A DNA stretch of 64,000 nt from Unio delphinus (GCA_029339505.1 JAQISU010000166.1:4223501-4287500), one strand, 5' to 3'. Counted from the first letter of the stretch, positions 30,985-48,436 are shown. Made by a program: numbers and translations. The notes: generated from the sequence alone by a model not told the origin.

Positions 30985-31208
30985 CTAGAATATTATTAGT
31001 ATACTTGTACTAGTATATTCATGTTATACCTGTACTAGAATAATAATATTATACTTGTACTAGTATATTAATATAATACTAATACCTGTACTAGAATACT
31101 AATATTATACTTGTACTAGTATACTAATATTATACCTGTACAAGTATATTCATAGTATACATGTACTAGTATTTTAATAGTATACCTGTACTAGTATATT
31201 ATTATTAT
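30985..31208. repeat. Short AT-rich tandem array (about 25-30 bp units)
   Basis: Repeated TACTAGTATATTAATA and TTATACCTGTACTAG segments, roughly eight diverged copies. Confidence 0.82.
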
Positions 31209-32195
31209 ATAGTCTAAAAGAAGTGATTTATTTACTTAAATACATTAGCACACCATTTTCACAATCCTTTTCCTTATTTATTAGTTTTATAATTGAAGTG
31301 TTTGAAAGTAAATATTATTTAAAATAAATCAATAAGTCAGTAGGTAAGTCAGTTATTCAATAAATAAAACAAGACTCAAATATACAAACTTACGACATTC
31401 CATGTGACTTCTATAAATAGCTATCTGCATGTATAAATTGGAATATCAGTGTTTTCTGAATGAACGCATATTTCAGCATGCGTCTTTGAAAAAGTGATTT
31501 ATGTGTGTTGGAAATAGTGACATGTGTATTTGAAATATTAATGCATGTGTATTGGAAATATCTCCACATGATTATAAACAAATTATTTCGATTCGTTTTG
31601 TGACTTTGTTATTATCACCTTTTCCTACGCTAAAAATTCATCAACTTTATTCCGATCTTTCGCTGAATGCCATTTTATTACTGAAAGGTCATTTATTCTT
31701 ATTGACCATACTGATCAACATGCAAAGGTATTGCAAGCATCCTTGTGTGTACATAATAGTCAGAGTTATCTTCATTTTGGCCTTTGTTATTTGACATGCA
31801 TTCAAAGATTATATTGCATGTAGTGAGACAAGAGCACATGCTGGCACAATGTTATTTTCTACACATCTGGCAGTGTGTCAAAGCAGAATTGACATAATTG
31901 ATATACATCGTACTTTCATCGCATTCACTGTAATCGGCTGGGATGACATTTTCTGCATGAACACTAAAATTGTTTAACTATCAACACACAAAGGTCTAGG
32001 GTCACGCTGAGATAGTTATTTTTCTTACGAGCAATCAAACCTGCCCTAAAGGTCACATATAGAAAGTGAGTAATCACCTGTCATCAACAGCTGTTTTTCC
32101 ATGGTAACATGCACACACATAGTATCGTAGTACCATGTAGTTAGAAGCCTTACTATTGACTCCAGAAAAGGTAGCTACCTTAGATACAAGGGTAC

Positions 32196-32196
<1 letters not shown>
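31209..32196. other. AT-rich sequence, no gene supported
   Basis: Nothing recognised beyond short chance ORFs, the longest being 80 codons at 31552-31794. Confidence 0.55.
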
Positions 32197-32240
<44 letters not shown>

Positions 32241-32269
32241 CTCATTCAGATCGACTTATTTAGAGCAGA

Positions 32270-32362
<93 letters not shown>
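32197..32362. repeat. (CA)n and (TA)n microsatellites
   Basis: CA repeats at 32197-32238 and TA repeats at 32271-32362, separated by 32 bases of unique sequence. Confidence 0.97.
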
Positions 32363-32363
<1 letters not shown>

Positions 32364-35300
32364 CAATACTGCGAGTCTGAGTACAGCCAAGTAATTATAT
32401 GTGCCAATTGAAAGCTAAACGGGAATTAGAAATTACGTCTCTGTTAACAGGTAAGTCGATGAACCACGGGTAGCCTTCATACTATGCTACAAGAGACCAG
32501 AGAGGATCAAAGGAATGGTCATGCAAGTCTTTACTTTCTTAACATCTTTTATTCTTGAGAATAGAGCATATCCCTCTTCTAGATAATCTTCCAACAATTG
32601 TCTTGACTCATCATAATACATTTGTCGTGTTACGTTTGATTAGATTGATGGATTGGATATTCATAATAATGTTCTGTGAATAGACCAGTATTTTTTAAAA
32701 AAATCAAATCCTGAGCAAAACAAGCAAAACAAGATATTAAGTGTACTTGTTCAGACCATCGTGACATCCTGGCTGTATTTGTACTTTGTTCTAAATCAAA
32801 AACATCATTTAAGCTGTCTCCATAAGCTCTTTGTCTCGCTTCTTTCCAATATTCTAATAACACCTCTCTAAAATTGTTGATTTCCTGAGTATGTGAAACT
32901 CTGCGTACAAGACTAAGTTAACTGTGTAACAAGTAACATGTGCCTTTTAACACGTCACTGATGATGTCAGATGAGATCATATAAGTAGGAGAAGGACAAT
33001 GTCGTCCATCTATGGTGTTGATAATTATTTAGATGACCACATGATATATGGTATCTGAAATATTTAGTACGTTGCTAGCAAAACTAACTATAAAGTCTCC
33101 TTAGGGGGCGCTCACCAGTTAATATGTACTTTTCAGATAGTGACGTATGTGAGGTGAAGTTGTTTGCATTTGTAACATGCACAATGGAGAATAAGTTGGC
33201 ATATCTCAATGCTACTTTGATGTAATGTGGCTGATATTTCTTTGGATACTGCACTTGTGGAAATTGTAAATGATCTAAGCGCATGGTACAACAAAATGGA
33301 TGCTCCCTTGTGCTTGAAAAATTAGCCAGAATTAATCAAAAGTACACTAACTTTAGCAGTTATTAAACTAGGGAAAACGAATTTTGCTGAAGTAGGCAAT
33401 AGCAGCTTTTGAAAGTGCAATGAACAAATTACAAAATATCTGAAAAGTAAAAAAAGTTATCGTACCATTTTTCTACAATTTACCTCTGAAGTCCAGGGAG
33501 TGAAAATGACCATGCGGAGCTAGCAGTTTGTTTACATGAGCACATCTTATGTTAGCCCAAGCTGTATACTCTAGAACCTAAAGTACACCCATCAATCATA
33601 CATAAAAATAAAGGGAATTGAAAGTTCTTCTCCCAACACCTAAGATATACAAAGTCTTTATTATATTGCCAGTATAACCAGTGAAGAAATCCCAGAAAAT
33701 TATTTTTCTTTAAAATTCTAACCCTATGCAAAGTACGAAACTGTAGAGCGCCACATTAGTGCTAGTCCATCCATGCACCTGAACGATCCTCTCCGATTAT
33801 TGAGTAATGACTATGTAAGACTGCATTGGGGATCAAGAACATGGACCAATTTGATACTTCTCCAGTTCCTTTCAAAATAAGTTCTTTATTCATGTGCAAC
33901 AATGATTTCATATTTCAGCACACGTATGACATAAACAACGTATCTGTTTTGCTTGGTAAAGATGCGCTAAGACAGGATGGTATAAATGGATTTTAGAAAG
34001 ACTTCTTCGTGTCGAGAAATGTGTTTCAAGTAAATGTGTTATAAAATATCTCAGTATAGTAATTGCAGACGCAAACATACAAATATCACACTGTGAGGTA
34101 TCTGATTTCGTCTAACTGAGTTTCATCGCACAGAACGTGGAGCAATTGGTGAAATACATATTCTAGAAATTCGTAAACAATCGAGAGGTTATGTAAATCC
34201 CTACAATCCACAGACGAACTGCCGATTCTCTTTACTCCCCCTTTTGTAGAATATTTATTTGTTTTCACTTTCACACATGTAATACAGCCAGCGTAAGGTT
34301 TTGAAGGAGTATCGGCTACTGAGATATGCAGAAATTAGGGTTGTGGTTTCCAGTCTCTTGAGTACATTCCATACAAAAACAAAATTAAAAGCCACTTGTC
34401 TCTTTTCATTCTTCTACTGGTCTTCCATAAGCTCTTCCTCCAGTTTCATCCTCTTACTTTTCAATGTAGCATTGATGTTCAAGGTTCAACTTTTTCATTC
34501 GGGGACAAACGTGTGCCTTGTAGTTGTTGGTTCGAATAAAAATGTGTACAAGTGTAGCACAATCGTAATGATTTGCATGCACTTTTCTGTTTCTTATTTC
34601 ATACGATGTTGTTTCTAATATGTGGGACTGTAAAAGGTTGAAATAAAGATCGAGCAATGAACTCGTTCTTCTCCTTCATTAATGCATGGTTTGGATGCTA
34701 AACAGCAGCCACATTATCTTTCTCTACAATGAATATATAATCCTTGGTTACAATTCTCACAATATTAATTATATCCAATAAATGATGCGATAACAGTAAT
34801 GACACATAAGAATAATATGCCGTCTAGGACAATGGGTCCACAAAACACGATTGCTTTAAAGATATGATTTTAACCTATGGCGATGTGCTGCTGCTTTCTC
34901 GGATGGCAATTTTTACTTATAAATTGTACAGTGTATACGTAAGCCATTTATAAATTTTCTGGAGGTATGTTTCAGCATTTCACGAATGTGATAAAAGAAA
35001 ATCTTTCTGGCTTACCCAATGACTATTTCGATTGATCTGGAATCTGTTAGGCTTGTGGAAGAAGCTGAGGGTGTTTGCTCAGGATCAATCATGTCATTAT
35101 TGACATGTGCATGGGCTAACACAATTCGTCGTCTCTATGCTTTGTCTTCTGGTTTCTCCTGTTCAAAGTGCTAGCCTTTGTATTTAGTCATCAAACTTTG
35201 ATTTGACAAGGTGTGACATTTGCTTATATACATACATATTCTTTTATAAGAATATTAAAGAATTCCTCTTTCTGTTTCTTTCTAAAATCATCGTGGTGTG

Positions 35301-35564
35301 TTAGAATTGTATTTAAAACAACAGCATTACGATTGTACGGCCCTATAATGCTCTCAACATGAAAAAGGTCTTATAACAATCCACAAGTTAACATGGAATG
35401 TCTCTCAATATCCAACAGCGAGCATGAGCATACTTTAATTTTTAAGGCGAATAGAATCCTGAAAAGATATAAAAATTATTGCATTGCACACCAAACAACC
35501 AAGGTTGTGATATTGTATTTGTTTATGCTGAACCGTCTTCTACAGATGAATGGCACAGCACATT
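32363..35564. other. AT-rich sequence, no gene supported
   Basis: Open frames up to 105 codons (34301-34618 plus) have no recognisable domain. No tandem arrays or mobile elements were identified in these 3.2 kb. Confidence 0.5.
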
Positions 35565-37885
<2,321 letters not shown>

Positions 37886-37915
37886 ATATGTATGTATTTA
37901 TGTATGTATGTATGT

Positions 37916-38012
<97 letters not shown>
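37886..38012. repeat. (TATG)n / (TA)n microsatellite
   Basis: Short TATG repeats to about 37918 lead into TA repeats 37919-38012. Confidence 0.96.
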
Positions 38013-38013
<1 letters not shown>

Positions 38014-38869
38014 CAGTAACAATGGTCGCTGAAATACGATAAACTAGCAGCAACGGCAGATGCATTTCCTCATCTTACATTCGGTAAAATAACTTTACTT
38101 TTTGCATTAAAGAAATGTTACGCAGAGTGTGTGCGCAACTAGATTTTTTAAATATTTCTTTAGTGAGATAGAATTTTCATTTTAATTTTCTGAACTAAAT
38201 ACAACGAAGACAATTTTGATACTTGTATGAGATCGTAATCTGGAGACCATATATATCTTTCCTCCATCAATTGTTGATTCTTTGTTATAAACAGTCGACA
38301 ATGTGACAATGTTTGCAGCCACAGTTGCAGTCATTGTTGTCATTTGTAAAACCCTGTGATATGTCTTGTTCTTACCTAGTTTTATTCACATTTATAATAA
38401 AATTCCATCTTGTCAAAAGAAAAGACATCGGCATGAAATGGATGACATAATGTGATCCATCACTTCAAGAAGAACTCGTTGAAGTCATTTAAAAGACATA
38501 CTGTATGTGAGGAAAAATTCAGTTAGAACTATAATAATTCCATGATCGGTGGGTGACAAACGTGCTAATTAAATGTCAGATACAATATTGTCTGCATCAT
38601 TTACTAATACATCTAATTATGTTTTGCATTTATGTATACGTAGTTATTAATGTTATAGAAGTTACCTTTATATAATAACCACCTTCTTATCAAGGTTAGG
38701 TACAACATTCTAATTAGAATACGAATTAGTGCACAATTATCTGTCATCTGTTGATAAAAGTTGTTTTCTGTTGGCCATGTGTATGACCCGTGTCTAGAGT
38801 TTTACATTTTCCATCCGCGTGTTACACTTGATTGCATAAATCAATTATCACGTGTAATATGCTTTAGAT
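38013..38869. other. AT-rich sequence, no gene supported
   Basis: Nothing recognised. Confidence 0.5.
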
Positions 38870-39280
38870 AATGCCTATGTTATTGGAACTGTGTGATTTA
38901 CTTTTGGCAATGTCAGTATTATATGGAACGATGTGATTTACTTTTGGTAATGCCAGTACTATATAAAAACCTGATAATTCCAATACTATATAGAACTTTG
39001 ATATTTACATTGGGAGATGCCATTATTACATGAAACGTGGTGATTGCCGTTAATAAATGCAAGTATTACATGGAACGTTACGATACTTTGATTATGCCAA
39101 GACTATATGGAAAGTTGATATTTGCTTTTGGTAATGCCAGTATTATATAGAACGTTGTGATTTACTTTTGGTAATGCCAGTATTATATAGAACGTTGTGA
39201 TTTACTTTTGGTAATGCCAGTGTTATATGGAACGTTGATATTTTTACTTTTGGTAATGCCAGTATTATGTAGAATATAAT
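38870..39280. repeat. About 40-bp tandem array
   Basis: Around ten units built on TTTGGTAATGCCAGTATTAT followed by an AGAACGTTGTGATTTAC-type stretch. Central units are near-identical, outer ones diverged. Confidence 0.9.
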
Positions 39281-39384
39281 GTATTGTACGTGTCATCTTT
39301 TTTGTACATATATTTAGATACTTTTGCAGTGGCACATTTCAACGTAAAGTAAAATCAGCCTATCTACACTTAGGATGAGATTGG

Positions 39385-39960
39385 AAGATTAACATGGAAA
39401 AGTCTTGCCATATTAACATTAACACGACTGGCAGATTAACATTAACAGGATTGGCAGACTAACATGGAACATGATTGGCAGGTTAACCTAGAACAGGATT
39501 AGCAGATGAACATGGAACAGGATTGGCAGATTAACTTATGGTGTAGATTATGGAAGATTAACATGGAAAAGTATTGCCAGATTAAAATGGAACAGGATTG
39601 GAAGATTAACATGGAACTGGATTGGCAGATTAACATTAACAGGATTGGCAGACAAACATCGAACACGATTGACAGATTAACATGGAAAAGGATTGGCAGG
39701 TTAACATGGAACACGATTTGGCAGATTAACATGGAACATGATTGGGAGATTAACATTAACAGGGTTGGCAGATTAACAGGAACACAATGGGCAGATTAAC
39801 ATTAACAGGATTGGCAGCTTAACATGGAACACGATTGGCAGATTAATATGGAACATGATTGGCAGACTAACATGGAACATGATTGGCAGGTTAACCTGGA
39901 ATAGGATTAGTAGATGAACATGGAACAGGATTGGCAGATTAACTTATGATGTAGATTTCA
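39385..39960. repeat. About 24-bp tandem array
   Basis: More than twenty units of the type GATTGGCAGATTAACATGGA with AACA/ACAG variants. A longer segment ending ACTTATG(G/A)TGTAGATT recurs near 39533 and 39940, so a block of units was duplicated. Open frames on both strands through this array are by-products of the repeat. Confidence 0.92.
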
Positions 39961-40970
39961 AGATATAGTTACACGTAATTAATCATTGAAAACGCAACTT
40001 ACCATTTATAAACTATTTGAATAGTTTTGATATTGTTTTTTTTTAAAGCAAATTGTTTAAACTACATTTACTAACTTCCCATTTGATGTCTGTGTTAAGA
40101 GTTTTGATAATCTAGACATTTGTTGTTATAAGAGAGGCAAACATATTATAGGTATTTTAAATTTTACCGGACTGTTAAATCTGGATTCCAGCACGTGTCG
40201 TATCTCAAGAAACATTCAAGTCACTTTGAGACCTGTCGACTTTCCACTCATTACATGTCAATACATAAACAAAACGTTCATGATATATAAGCCGTGTGGT
40301 TAACCTCAAGGAAGACGATCAATTTTGTGATTGCTTGTCTAAAGCTTTTCCAATAAAATGTCTTTGATCGAAAGTGTAAATCTTTCTCTTTAGCAAATAA
40401 AGGCAATTTGAGACCCCGTTATAAGATCATAGTTGATGATAACTGATCAGGCAAGTCAAAAAGTCATCATCTGTGTGGGTGGGTGTGCTCTGTACATAGT
40501 ACAGACACCTGAAAGCAAGGCCGTAGTATTAGCGTCATTTCATGTGCAAAGATTTTCAGTATTTTTGAAATACTTCATCCTAGGATTGTTCTATTAATGA
40601 TATTTCTGAACTGTCCTCCTTCTAGTTTTCCTTTTTTATTTTATTTCATATTAGGTTACCTAAGTAACTAAATACACAAGAATTATTTCCCATGGATTTG
40701 TTGGATGTATTAACTCAAGGATCTATAAATGCGCCTAAGATGCAATATCAACAGGAACACAAAATTATCTGTGATTAATAATGAGGTTTTACATTTCTTG
40801 ACGTTTGATGGCAAGGGTTTATATGTTTTACATAACAGCACCAAATTCGAAGACTATTAAATTATGAGTGCTTCACTTTGAACAGCCATCCGTTCCTTAT
40901 ATACCTACTTGAAGGTTGTTTCGGTATACCTTGAAAAGAACTGAAAGGTTACTCATGTACAGTATCAGGA
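39961..40970. other. AT-rich sequence, no gene supported
   Basis: Nothing recognised. Confidence 0.5.
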
Positions 40971-41100
40971 ATGCGGACGACACAGTCCAGGAATGTAGCT
41001 GACACAGTCCAGGAATGTAGCTGACACAGTCCAGGAATGCAAATGACGCAGTCCACGCATGCAGACTATACAGTCCAGATATGCAGATGATATACTCTAT
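40971..41100. repeat. 22-bp tandem repeat, about five copies
   Basis: Units of the form GACACAGTCCAGGAATGTAG; the first three are near-identical. Confidence 0.88.
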
Positions 41101-41499
41101 GATTGCATACAAAACACAGTCGATGATCCATTTTAAAAGTATCAAGTGTCATAATTTGTGTTTAACGTTTTAGATCACTTCTCTTATGCTATGAAACATA
41201 AACATGTAAAGAGATCCTTCCAAACCTTCCCTAGCCAGACCTGAGGAGAAGGGAGAGTACTTAAAACAATTATGGATACGAGGCATTATGATGGTATTCT
41301 TTTCAGCAGAAATTCCTACTAAAAATGGATTGCATAATGTAGTTTAAAATAAGTCCTTGAAATGGTTTCTTGTCTTAACGGTTATTATTTCTTACATCAA
41401 ACCAACTTTACGATGCGCTTAAATCCTCAGACATCATTTCTGTTAATTATCATGCTAATAAGGGTGTATAATTTAACATCTTGATGTATACGTCCGCAA

Positions 41500-42160
41500 A
41501 GTGGAATACATCTATCGTCCACGTTTATATCTCTTTAAGTGGTGTACCCCTCTCTTCTATATGTATTACTCCTGTAGTGGAGTAAAGTAAAATCATCTAT
41601 GTTTACACCTCCTTTGATGGAGCGTTCATATCCTTTAGGTTTATACTTTCTTTATTTGGAGTAACTGTACCCTCTAGGTGTACATCTCATGTAAGAGAGT
41701 AACCATATCCTCTAGATGTATACCACCTGTAGTGGAGTAACCGTACTTTTTAGGTGCATACCACCTGTAGTGAGCACCCATATCCTCTAAATCTATACCT
41801 CCTTCGATGGAGTGACCGAACGCTCTAGATATACCTCATGTACACCTCCTCTAGTGGAGTAACCGTACTCATTAGGTGTATACCATCTGTAGTGGAGCAC
41901 CCATATACCCTACGTTTATACCTCCTTTGATGGAGTAACCGTATAACTCCTGTAGTGAAGTAATCGTACCACCTAGGTGTATAACTCCTGTAGTGATGTA
42001 ACTGTACCATCTAGGTGTATAACTCCTGTAGTGCTGTAACTGTACCATCTAGGTGTATAACTCCTTTCGTCGAATAACTGTACCATCTAGGTGTATAACT
42101 CCTGTAGTGATGTAACTGTACCATCTAGGTGTATAACTCCTGTAGTGAAGTAATCGTATC
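41500..42160. repeat. 38-bp tandem array
   Basis: About seventeen units with GTGTATAACTCCTGTAGTG and a GTAACTGTACCATCTAG-like part. The right half is homogeneous; the left half carries ACCTCCTTTGATGGAG variants. Confidence 0.92.
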
Positions 42161-42645
42161 CTATGCAGCCAACAAATATGATTTTATCTACGCTAAAACA
42201 CTGACACTTTGAAAGGTAACCATTTTCGTTATTGATATGCCAAGCATACAATTCACTTTTTCTTTCAGAAAATTCATACTATGACATCCATCAGTTTCAG
42301 AACTTATAACTTACTGTAGGAAACATGGGGAAGGGTTATAACAATCTTTCCCAGACACGAGGAAATTATGGTTCAAAAAGTCTTTAAATATATGTCATGT
42401 TCTACATTTAAAGGAATGAAGAAATGTTAAATGCTATTTATTTTAAGACATGTTACATGTCATTCATTGTAAGACATGTTAATTGCCATTCATTGAAAGA
42501 CATGTCACATGTCATTCATTGCATACCTTTTTATCATGCAATAACTTCTTTCTTAAATCAAGCCACATCACAAAAAGTCTAAATATATGCATAACATATA
42601 TCAATCAATGCACAATATGTCAGTTTGATGATGAACGTAAAAATT
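42161..42645. other. Non-coding; three short CATGTCATTCATTG repeats
   Basis: A roughly 30-bp unit with AAGACATGT and CATTCATTG occurs about three times at 42447-42525. No gene supported. Confidence 0.55.
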
Positions 42646-42699
42646 AGTATTCATTATTTGTATTATTATTAATATTATTATTACTTTTATTATTATTAA

Positions 42700-42735
<36 letters not shown>

Positions 42736-42743
42736 TTATTTTA

Positions 42744-42795
<52 letters not shown>
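42646..42795. repeat. (ATT)n microsatellite, interrupted
   Basis: ATT trinucleotides with a few AATATT and CATT interruptions. Confidence 0.95.
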
Positions 42796-42798
<3 letters not shown>

Positions 42799-43924
42799 GG
42801 TTATTTAAAAATGTTTATATATTGTACATGGAATAAACAATTATTTTTCTCATATATTTTAGGCATCTGTAGGTCCATCTGAGAGGCAATATCAACGACG
42901 TATCAATTGAATCTACTATCCATATTCGATCAAATACCCATGATGATGACAAAGACAATGAAGATGAGTAGGTGGAGGAAGAGGACGATATACTTAAAAT
43001 ACCAAAAGTGGCATCTTATAAAGTGCTGAATACATTTTTATTGGTATATCAATGAAGTTTGTGGCTATGTTAAAGGCACCACCAATAATTTAGTGTCCTA
43101 TTATGTAGAATACAATTGTTTACTTTTCCATTTCCTTTCCCTGCTTCTTTTTCCAAAATTTCATTCTAAGGTAACCTTTATTTTTGTTAGTAATATATAG
43201 TGTTTGTTTATTTTTGTATCCAAAGTTTTTATTTATAAAAGACAACTAACAACAACAATAAAAGAACAATGTACACAATTATTCGGTCTTATTTTACATC
43301 GAGACACCGTACTCACATTACTAGGCACAAGAGGGAATTTCCTAGTTGATATATGACAGAAACAAAATAGCGCGATTGGCCTCCCCATCAGTCATTCTAT
43401 TAGGGCCTCCAGGTTATGACTAAGAAACAGACTGTGTCTGGAAACCTGTCAAAGAAATTTCTAAGTGAGCTCGTCTGTATGATCGTATTCACCTGATCCG
43501 GAAATTAAAATGAACATGGAGCCAATCTGTCAAACTGATATGATCAGGTCAACTTGTTATTGGACTTGTTCTGCAAGAAACATCCTCCATATGCAAAGGA
43601 TATCTCATTTTTAACGGACTCGTAAACCGTGAGCATCTCTGTATGTACACAGCCGTTGCTGGGGATACCGTTGTAATATACAGCACAGGGAACGGCATTT
43701 GTCAAATGTACTTCTATTTGCTTAGGTCGACGACACTAGCAACAATGAAAGAATTAAGAAAGAGATAAAAGGCGATTAAAGACATACTGGAAACATAAAG
43801 ACACGTACATTGCAATAATCATTAGACGAACTAAATTTTGAACAATTTTCAATTTTTTTTTTATAAAACTTACAAATTGACATTTTCGTCAATATTTCTA
43901 CTTAAAACTTGTATAATATAAAGG
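42796..43924. other. No gene supported
   Basis: Sequence is somewhat less AT-rich around 43320-43740, but no domain, RNA or repeat was recognised. Confidence 0.5.
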
Positions 43925-44100
43925 CAGCAAGGGCCTTAACAGTGAAAGATATTGCCAGCGCAAGCATTATCACATACTGCCAGCGCAAGCATTACCAGAT
44001 ATTGCTAGCCCGGGCATTATCACATATTGCCAGCCAAAGCATTATCACATATTGCCAGCGCAGTCATTACCAGATATGGCCAGCCCAAGTATTACCAACA
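43925..44100. repeat. About 25-bp tandem repeat, seven copies
   Basis: Units of the type ATTGCCAGCGCAAGCATTA followed by TCACAT or CCAGAT. Confidence 0.88.
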
Positions 44101-44249
44101 AAAACTTCGAGGTCTTTACAGCTGAACTTTAGGTATTAGCTGTGTCATGCGTGAAAGATCCCCCTTGTAAATGAAAGAAGACATATTACGTATTATAACA
44201 CAGGTCTGTGCATTTCTAAACATGACCTCACAGCACATTTGAAGAGAGG

Positions 44250-44553
<304 letters not shown>

Positions 44554-44556
<3 letters not shown>

Positions 44557-45824
44557 ATCAAAGTTATTTCTCTCATGCTCATTTCAAGGAGTCAAAGCTT
44601 GTATGAATATCATCCGATAAAAGCCGACTTACTTCCTGGTACTTCTACATCATGCATCAATCCATATTCTACGCAAATATTTCAAAACATGGGATTTTCA
44701 GTTGCAGATATATAAATATCCTTCACAATAGCCATACGTTTCGGTAAGATTTTACCATACTAGGATATAAGTCGTTTTAAATCTTTTAGCGAATAAACTT
44801 TAAAAAAGTTACGACATGGTAAAGTAGGCCAAATTTTGGCATATAAAATTCGCATGATGTCAGTCAGATTAAGGTGCTGCAAAATGGTAATATGAACATT
44901 ATTACCGTTTTCAGTTCTTCCATATTACTGGCAGGGTTTTGTCTATAAGTGACTTATGTCAGTCAAATACGACATCGACGAACATAAACCCATTCATTGC
45001 TGACAGTATTTATCTATTTCCTGATGATAAGTTTAAATTAAAAGGTGTCAATAATTTATTAACCGTTGATTTGTGTCACTTGACTTTGATGTGGTTCACT
45101 GCTACATCCGCATAGCTTTTAAACTAATATGCATTGAGGAATTTTTTTTGTCTATCTTAGCTTGATTGCTGATTGTCTTTCTGATGGATGATGAAACGTG
45201 TAAAGTATCTAGTCTGGTCACTGCATATCTAGAAAATTTACTTTTGAAACTCACAACTATATGTCCCAAAATCTATATTGTGCAGTTTAGTTATAGATTT
45301 AAGACTAGGAAATGTGGAACTTTAATAAGATTTGTATTGCTGGCAATCAAATTGCCCAAGTTTACACTTTCTATAATTCTGTAGATGAAATTCAGGAATG
45401 ATGTTAAAGGCTTTCATACATATTTTACTTCCTGATTTAGCTTCATGCAAATCGTTATCATCCCCGGGACTAGAGTGTCACGTATCAACATCAAAGATGT
45501 TGACTGACAACTTGAGACCAACCTCAAAAGAAAGAGGAAAGTGTCTCCAGTTGTATAGACGTGACAGGGTGAGACTTCCTTATAGAACTTTGTTAAATAT
45601 GCAAGAACCAGAAACAGTCCCCAAATCGGCACCATTGCTAAATAAAGAACTGAAATAGGTCTCCAGTGTGTGGTTAAAAGTTTCGCAATATTTCATTTGC
45701 TTCATATTAAGTAATCATGCAATATCCTGTTCTGCTTGTTTTAGAATAATTCCGGTTTATTTGTTTTAGGTTCTGTGTTATTAGAATCTTGTCGTGAATA
45801 ATTGTTTGGACATTTTGCGTTCTT
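44554..45824. other. No gene supported
   Basis: The string AAATCTTTTAGCGAA recurs at about 44389 and 44778, hinting at a small old duplication. ORFs at 45166-45384 and 45398-45658 carry no recognisable domain. Confidence 0.5.
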
Positions 45825-46025
45825 TGATTAGTTGAATTGAATCGAATAAATGAATGAATACGAAATTGAATTTAATCGAATAAATCATTAAAAGGAATAG
45901 TGAGAATAATCGAATGAATTAAATCGAAATAGAATTGAATTTAATAAATGAATGAAATTGAAATTGAATTGAATTGAATTGAATAAATTAACGAAGTAGA
46001 AATTTAATTGAATAGAAGAAATGAA
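45825..46025. repeat. GAATTGAATT / AATGAATGAA low-complexity repeat
   Basis: Short-period repeats mixing GAATT and AATAAATGAATGA units. Confidence 0.85.
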
Positions 46026-46029
46026 GCAA

Positions 46030-47220
46030 TCTTCTCTTAAATCTCTTCCCATTGTAAGCTATATTTGAGGTCATTCGGAATGATGCTACTTCCCATTGTA
46101 AGCTATATTTGAGGTCATTCGGGATGGTCCAACTTTACCTTGCAAGCTATGGTCAAGAATAGTCATTTGGGGTGATACAACTTCCCACTGCAAACTGTAT
46201 CTATGGAAGCGATATTTATGCATGGTCATTCGGGATGATACGTGTTCCCATTGCAAGCTGTAGGTGTGGATGCACAACTTCATAGTAATTCGTTGTGATT
46301 CAACGTCTCATTGCAACCTATATCTATAATCAATCGGGATGATCCATCTTCAAGTTGCATGCTATAGCTGTGCAAGCGATACTTCCCGCATAGTTTTTCG
46401 GGAGATAAAACTTCCCAATGCAGCTATAGGTGTGGACACGATACTTCACGCATAGCTATTTGGAATTATTCTACTTGCCATTGCACGCTTTATCTGTGGT
46501 AATTCGGGGTGACCTAAGTTCCCATTGCACGCTATATCTGTGGAAGCGCTGCGTCACGCATAGTCATTCAGTGGGAGGCAACCTTCTTTGTAACCACTAG
46601 ATCCAAGAGCTATACCTCACGCATAGTCATTCAGAGTGATGCCACTTCCCTTTGAAAGACTAGATGCAAGAGCTATACCTCACGCATAGTCATTCAGAGT
46701 GATGCCACTTCCCTTTGAAAGACTAGATGCAAGAGCTATACTTCACGCATAATCATTCAGAGTGATGCCACTTCCCTTTGAAAGACTAGATGCAAGAGCT
46801 ATACCTCATGCATAGTCATTCAGAGTGATGCCACTTCCCTTTGAAAGACTATATGCAAGAGCTATACCTCACGCATAGTCATTCAGAGTGATGCCACTTC
46901 CCTTTGAAAGACTATATGCAAGAGCTATACCTCACGCATAGTCATTCAGAGTGATGCCACTTCCCTTTGAAATATTAGACGCAAGAGCTATACCTCACGC
47001 ATAGCTATTCAAAATGATCAAACTTGTCATTGTAACCTATAACTGCAAGAGCGATATTTCACGCATAGCTATTTACGGTGATCGCACTTCCCACTGCTTG
47101 CTATATCTGTGAAAGCGATATTCATGCACAGTCATTTGAGGAAATCCAATTTCACATTGCAATCTATATCTGTGGAAGCGATATTTACGCATAGCCATTC
47201 GGAGTGATCCGACTTCCTAG
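46030..47220. repeat. 63-bp tandem array with degenerate flanks
   Basis: A homogeneous core at about 46560-47000 has seven units of 63 bp (CATAGTCATTCAGAGTGATG, then CCACTTCCCTTTGAAAGAC). On both sides related but heavily diverged units of about 70-80 bp continue with CATAG.CATTCGG.GTGAT and CTATATCTGTGGAAGCGATA. Confidence 0.92.
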
Positions 47221-48330
47221 TATAACTTGCATACAATGTGATTTGTTGGCTAAACTAATGACATTTAAATAAAGTTTGAAAATTTATGTCCATTACTTTT
47301 AGCCACCCTGTTTATGCTTAACTTTAAGTTTGGATAATCTGTACTATAACATCTACGTACTCATTTTCTTATATTTAAACATGCATCAAATATCAATTTT
47401 TGTTTCTTTCTATTTTCTTTCTTTCTAACTGTATTACGCTTCTAAACTCAACGTTATTGGAATAACGGGAAAGTCTGAATGTACTCAGGCTACCTGACAT
47501 AGCCTTCGTTGTCATACTTTTATACAAACTCGTCTCTACTGCTCTCATTGTGTTTATTACCTTAGTACAAACTCGTTTCCACAGCCGTCGTTGTCATGCC
47601 TTGATACAAAGCAGTCTCTACTATCGCGCGCGTGTGTACATCGATGACTGTTTTCGTTATTGATGCTCTTTTCCATCTTCCTTTCCTTTAAAATCTCTTT
47701 ATTTCGTTCAGCAAAAATTGATGACTTTGTAGGTTTTAAGTTTGTTCTTGCAGTCGAAAATGTGAGTTTTATGAGCATTCTTGAAAGGGATCATTGTGTT
47801 TATGTGTCTAATTTTGAATGGGTAACTCATTCCACGTTAATGGGCCCTGGTATGCAAAGGAACGTTTTCCATATGACTTCGTTTTCATAGTGGGAATAAT
47901 GAGTATACGATTGTCAGAAGAGGAGAAAAATATCTTGGTGGTGTGTACACATGGGTGAGGCCGGATAGATATGCTGGACTGGAGTCAGTCAGTGAAACGT
48001 AGCACAGAGAACAAATTTTGTGTTTGATTCTGGATGGAATGGATAACCAGTGTAGGATACAGAGCAGTGTTCATGTGTGCTCTGATCGTGGTACTCTAAA
48101 GTTGATCCGAGCAGGTGTGTTTTGAACTTTTTGAAGTTTCTGGAGCAGATATTGAGACGAACCAGACAGAATTGAGTTAAACTATAAGATAATTACGGAC
48201 GAGAAATTTCGAATTACATACCCATGACAGGCGAAAGAAAAAAAATGATTTTAAAAACCACACATGAAATAGGAACAGGGAACGTCTTAGCAAATTTCAC
48301 GATCAAACATTGACGCCACAACTTTATGCC
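47221..48330. other. No gene supported
   Basis: Nothing recognised beyond chance ORFs of up to 76 codons. Confidence 0.5.
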
Positions 48331-48354
48331 AATGCAACAATGTAACTATGTAAC

Positions 48355-48436
<82 letters not shown>

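Noticed and set aside
39499..39799. ORFs on both strands of about 85-97 codons
   Set aside because: They follow from the 24-bp repeat unit, whose length is a multiple of three, and show no protein features beyond the repeat.
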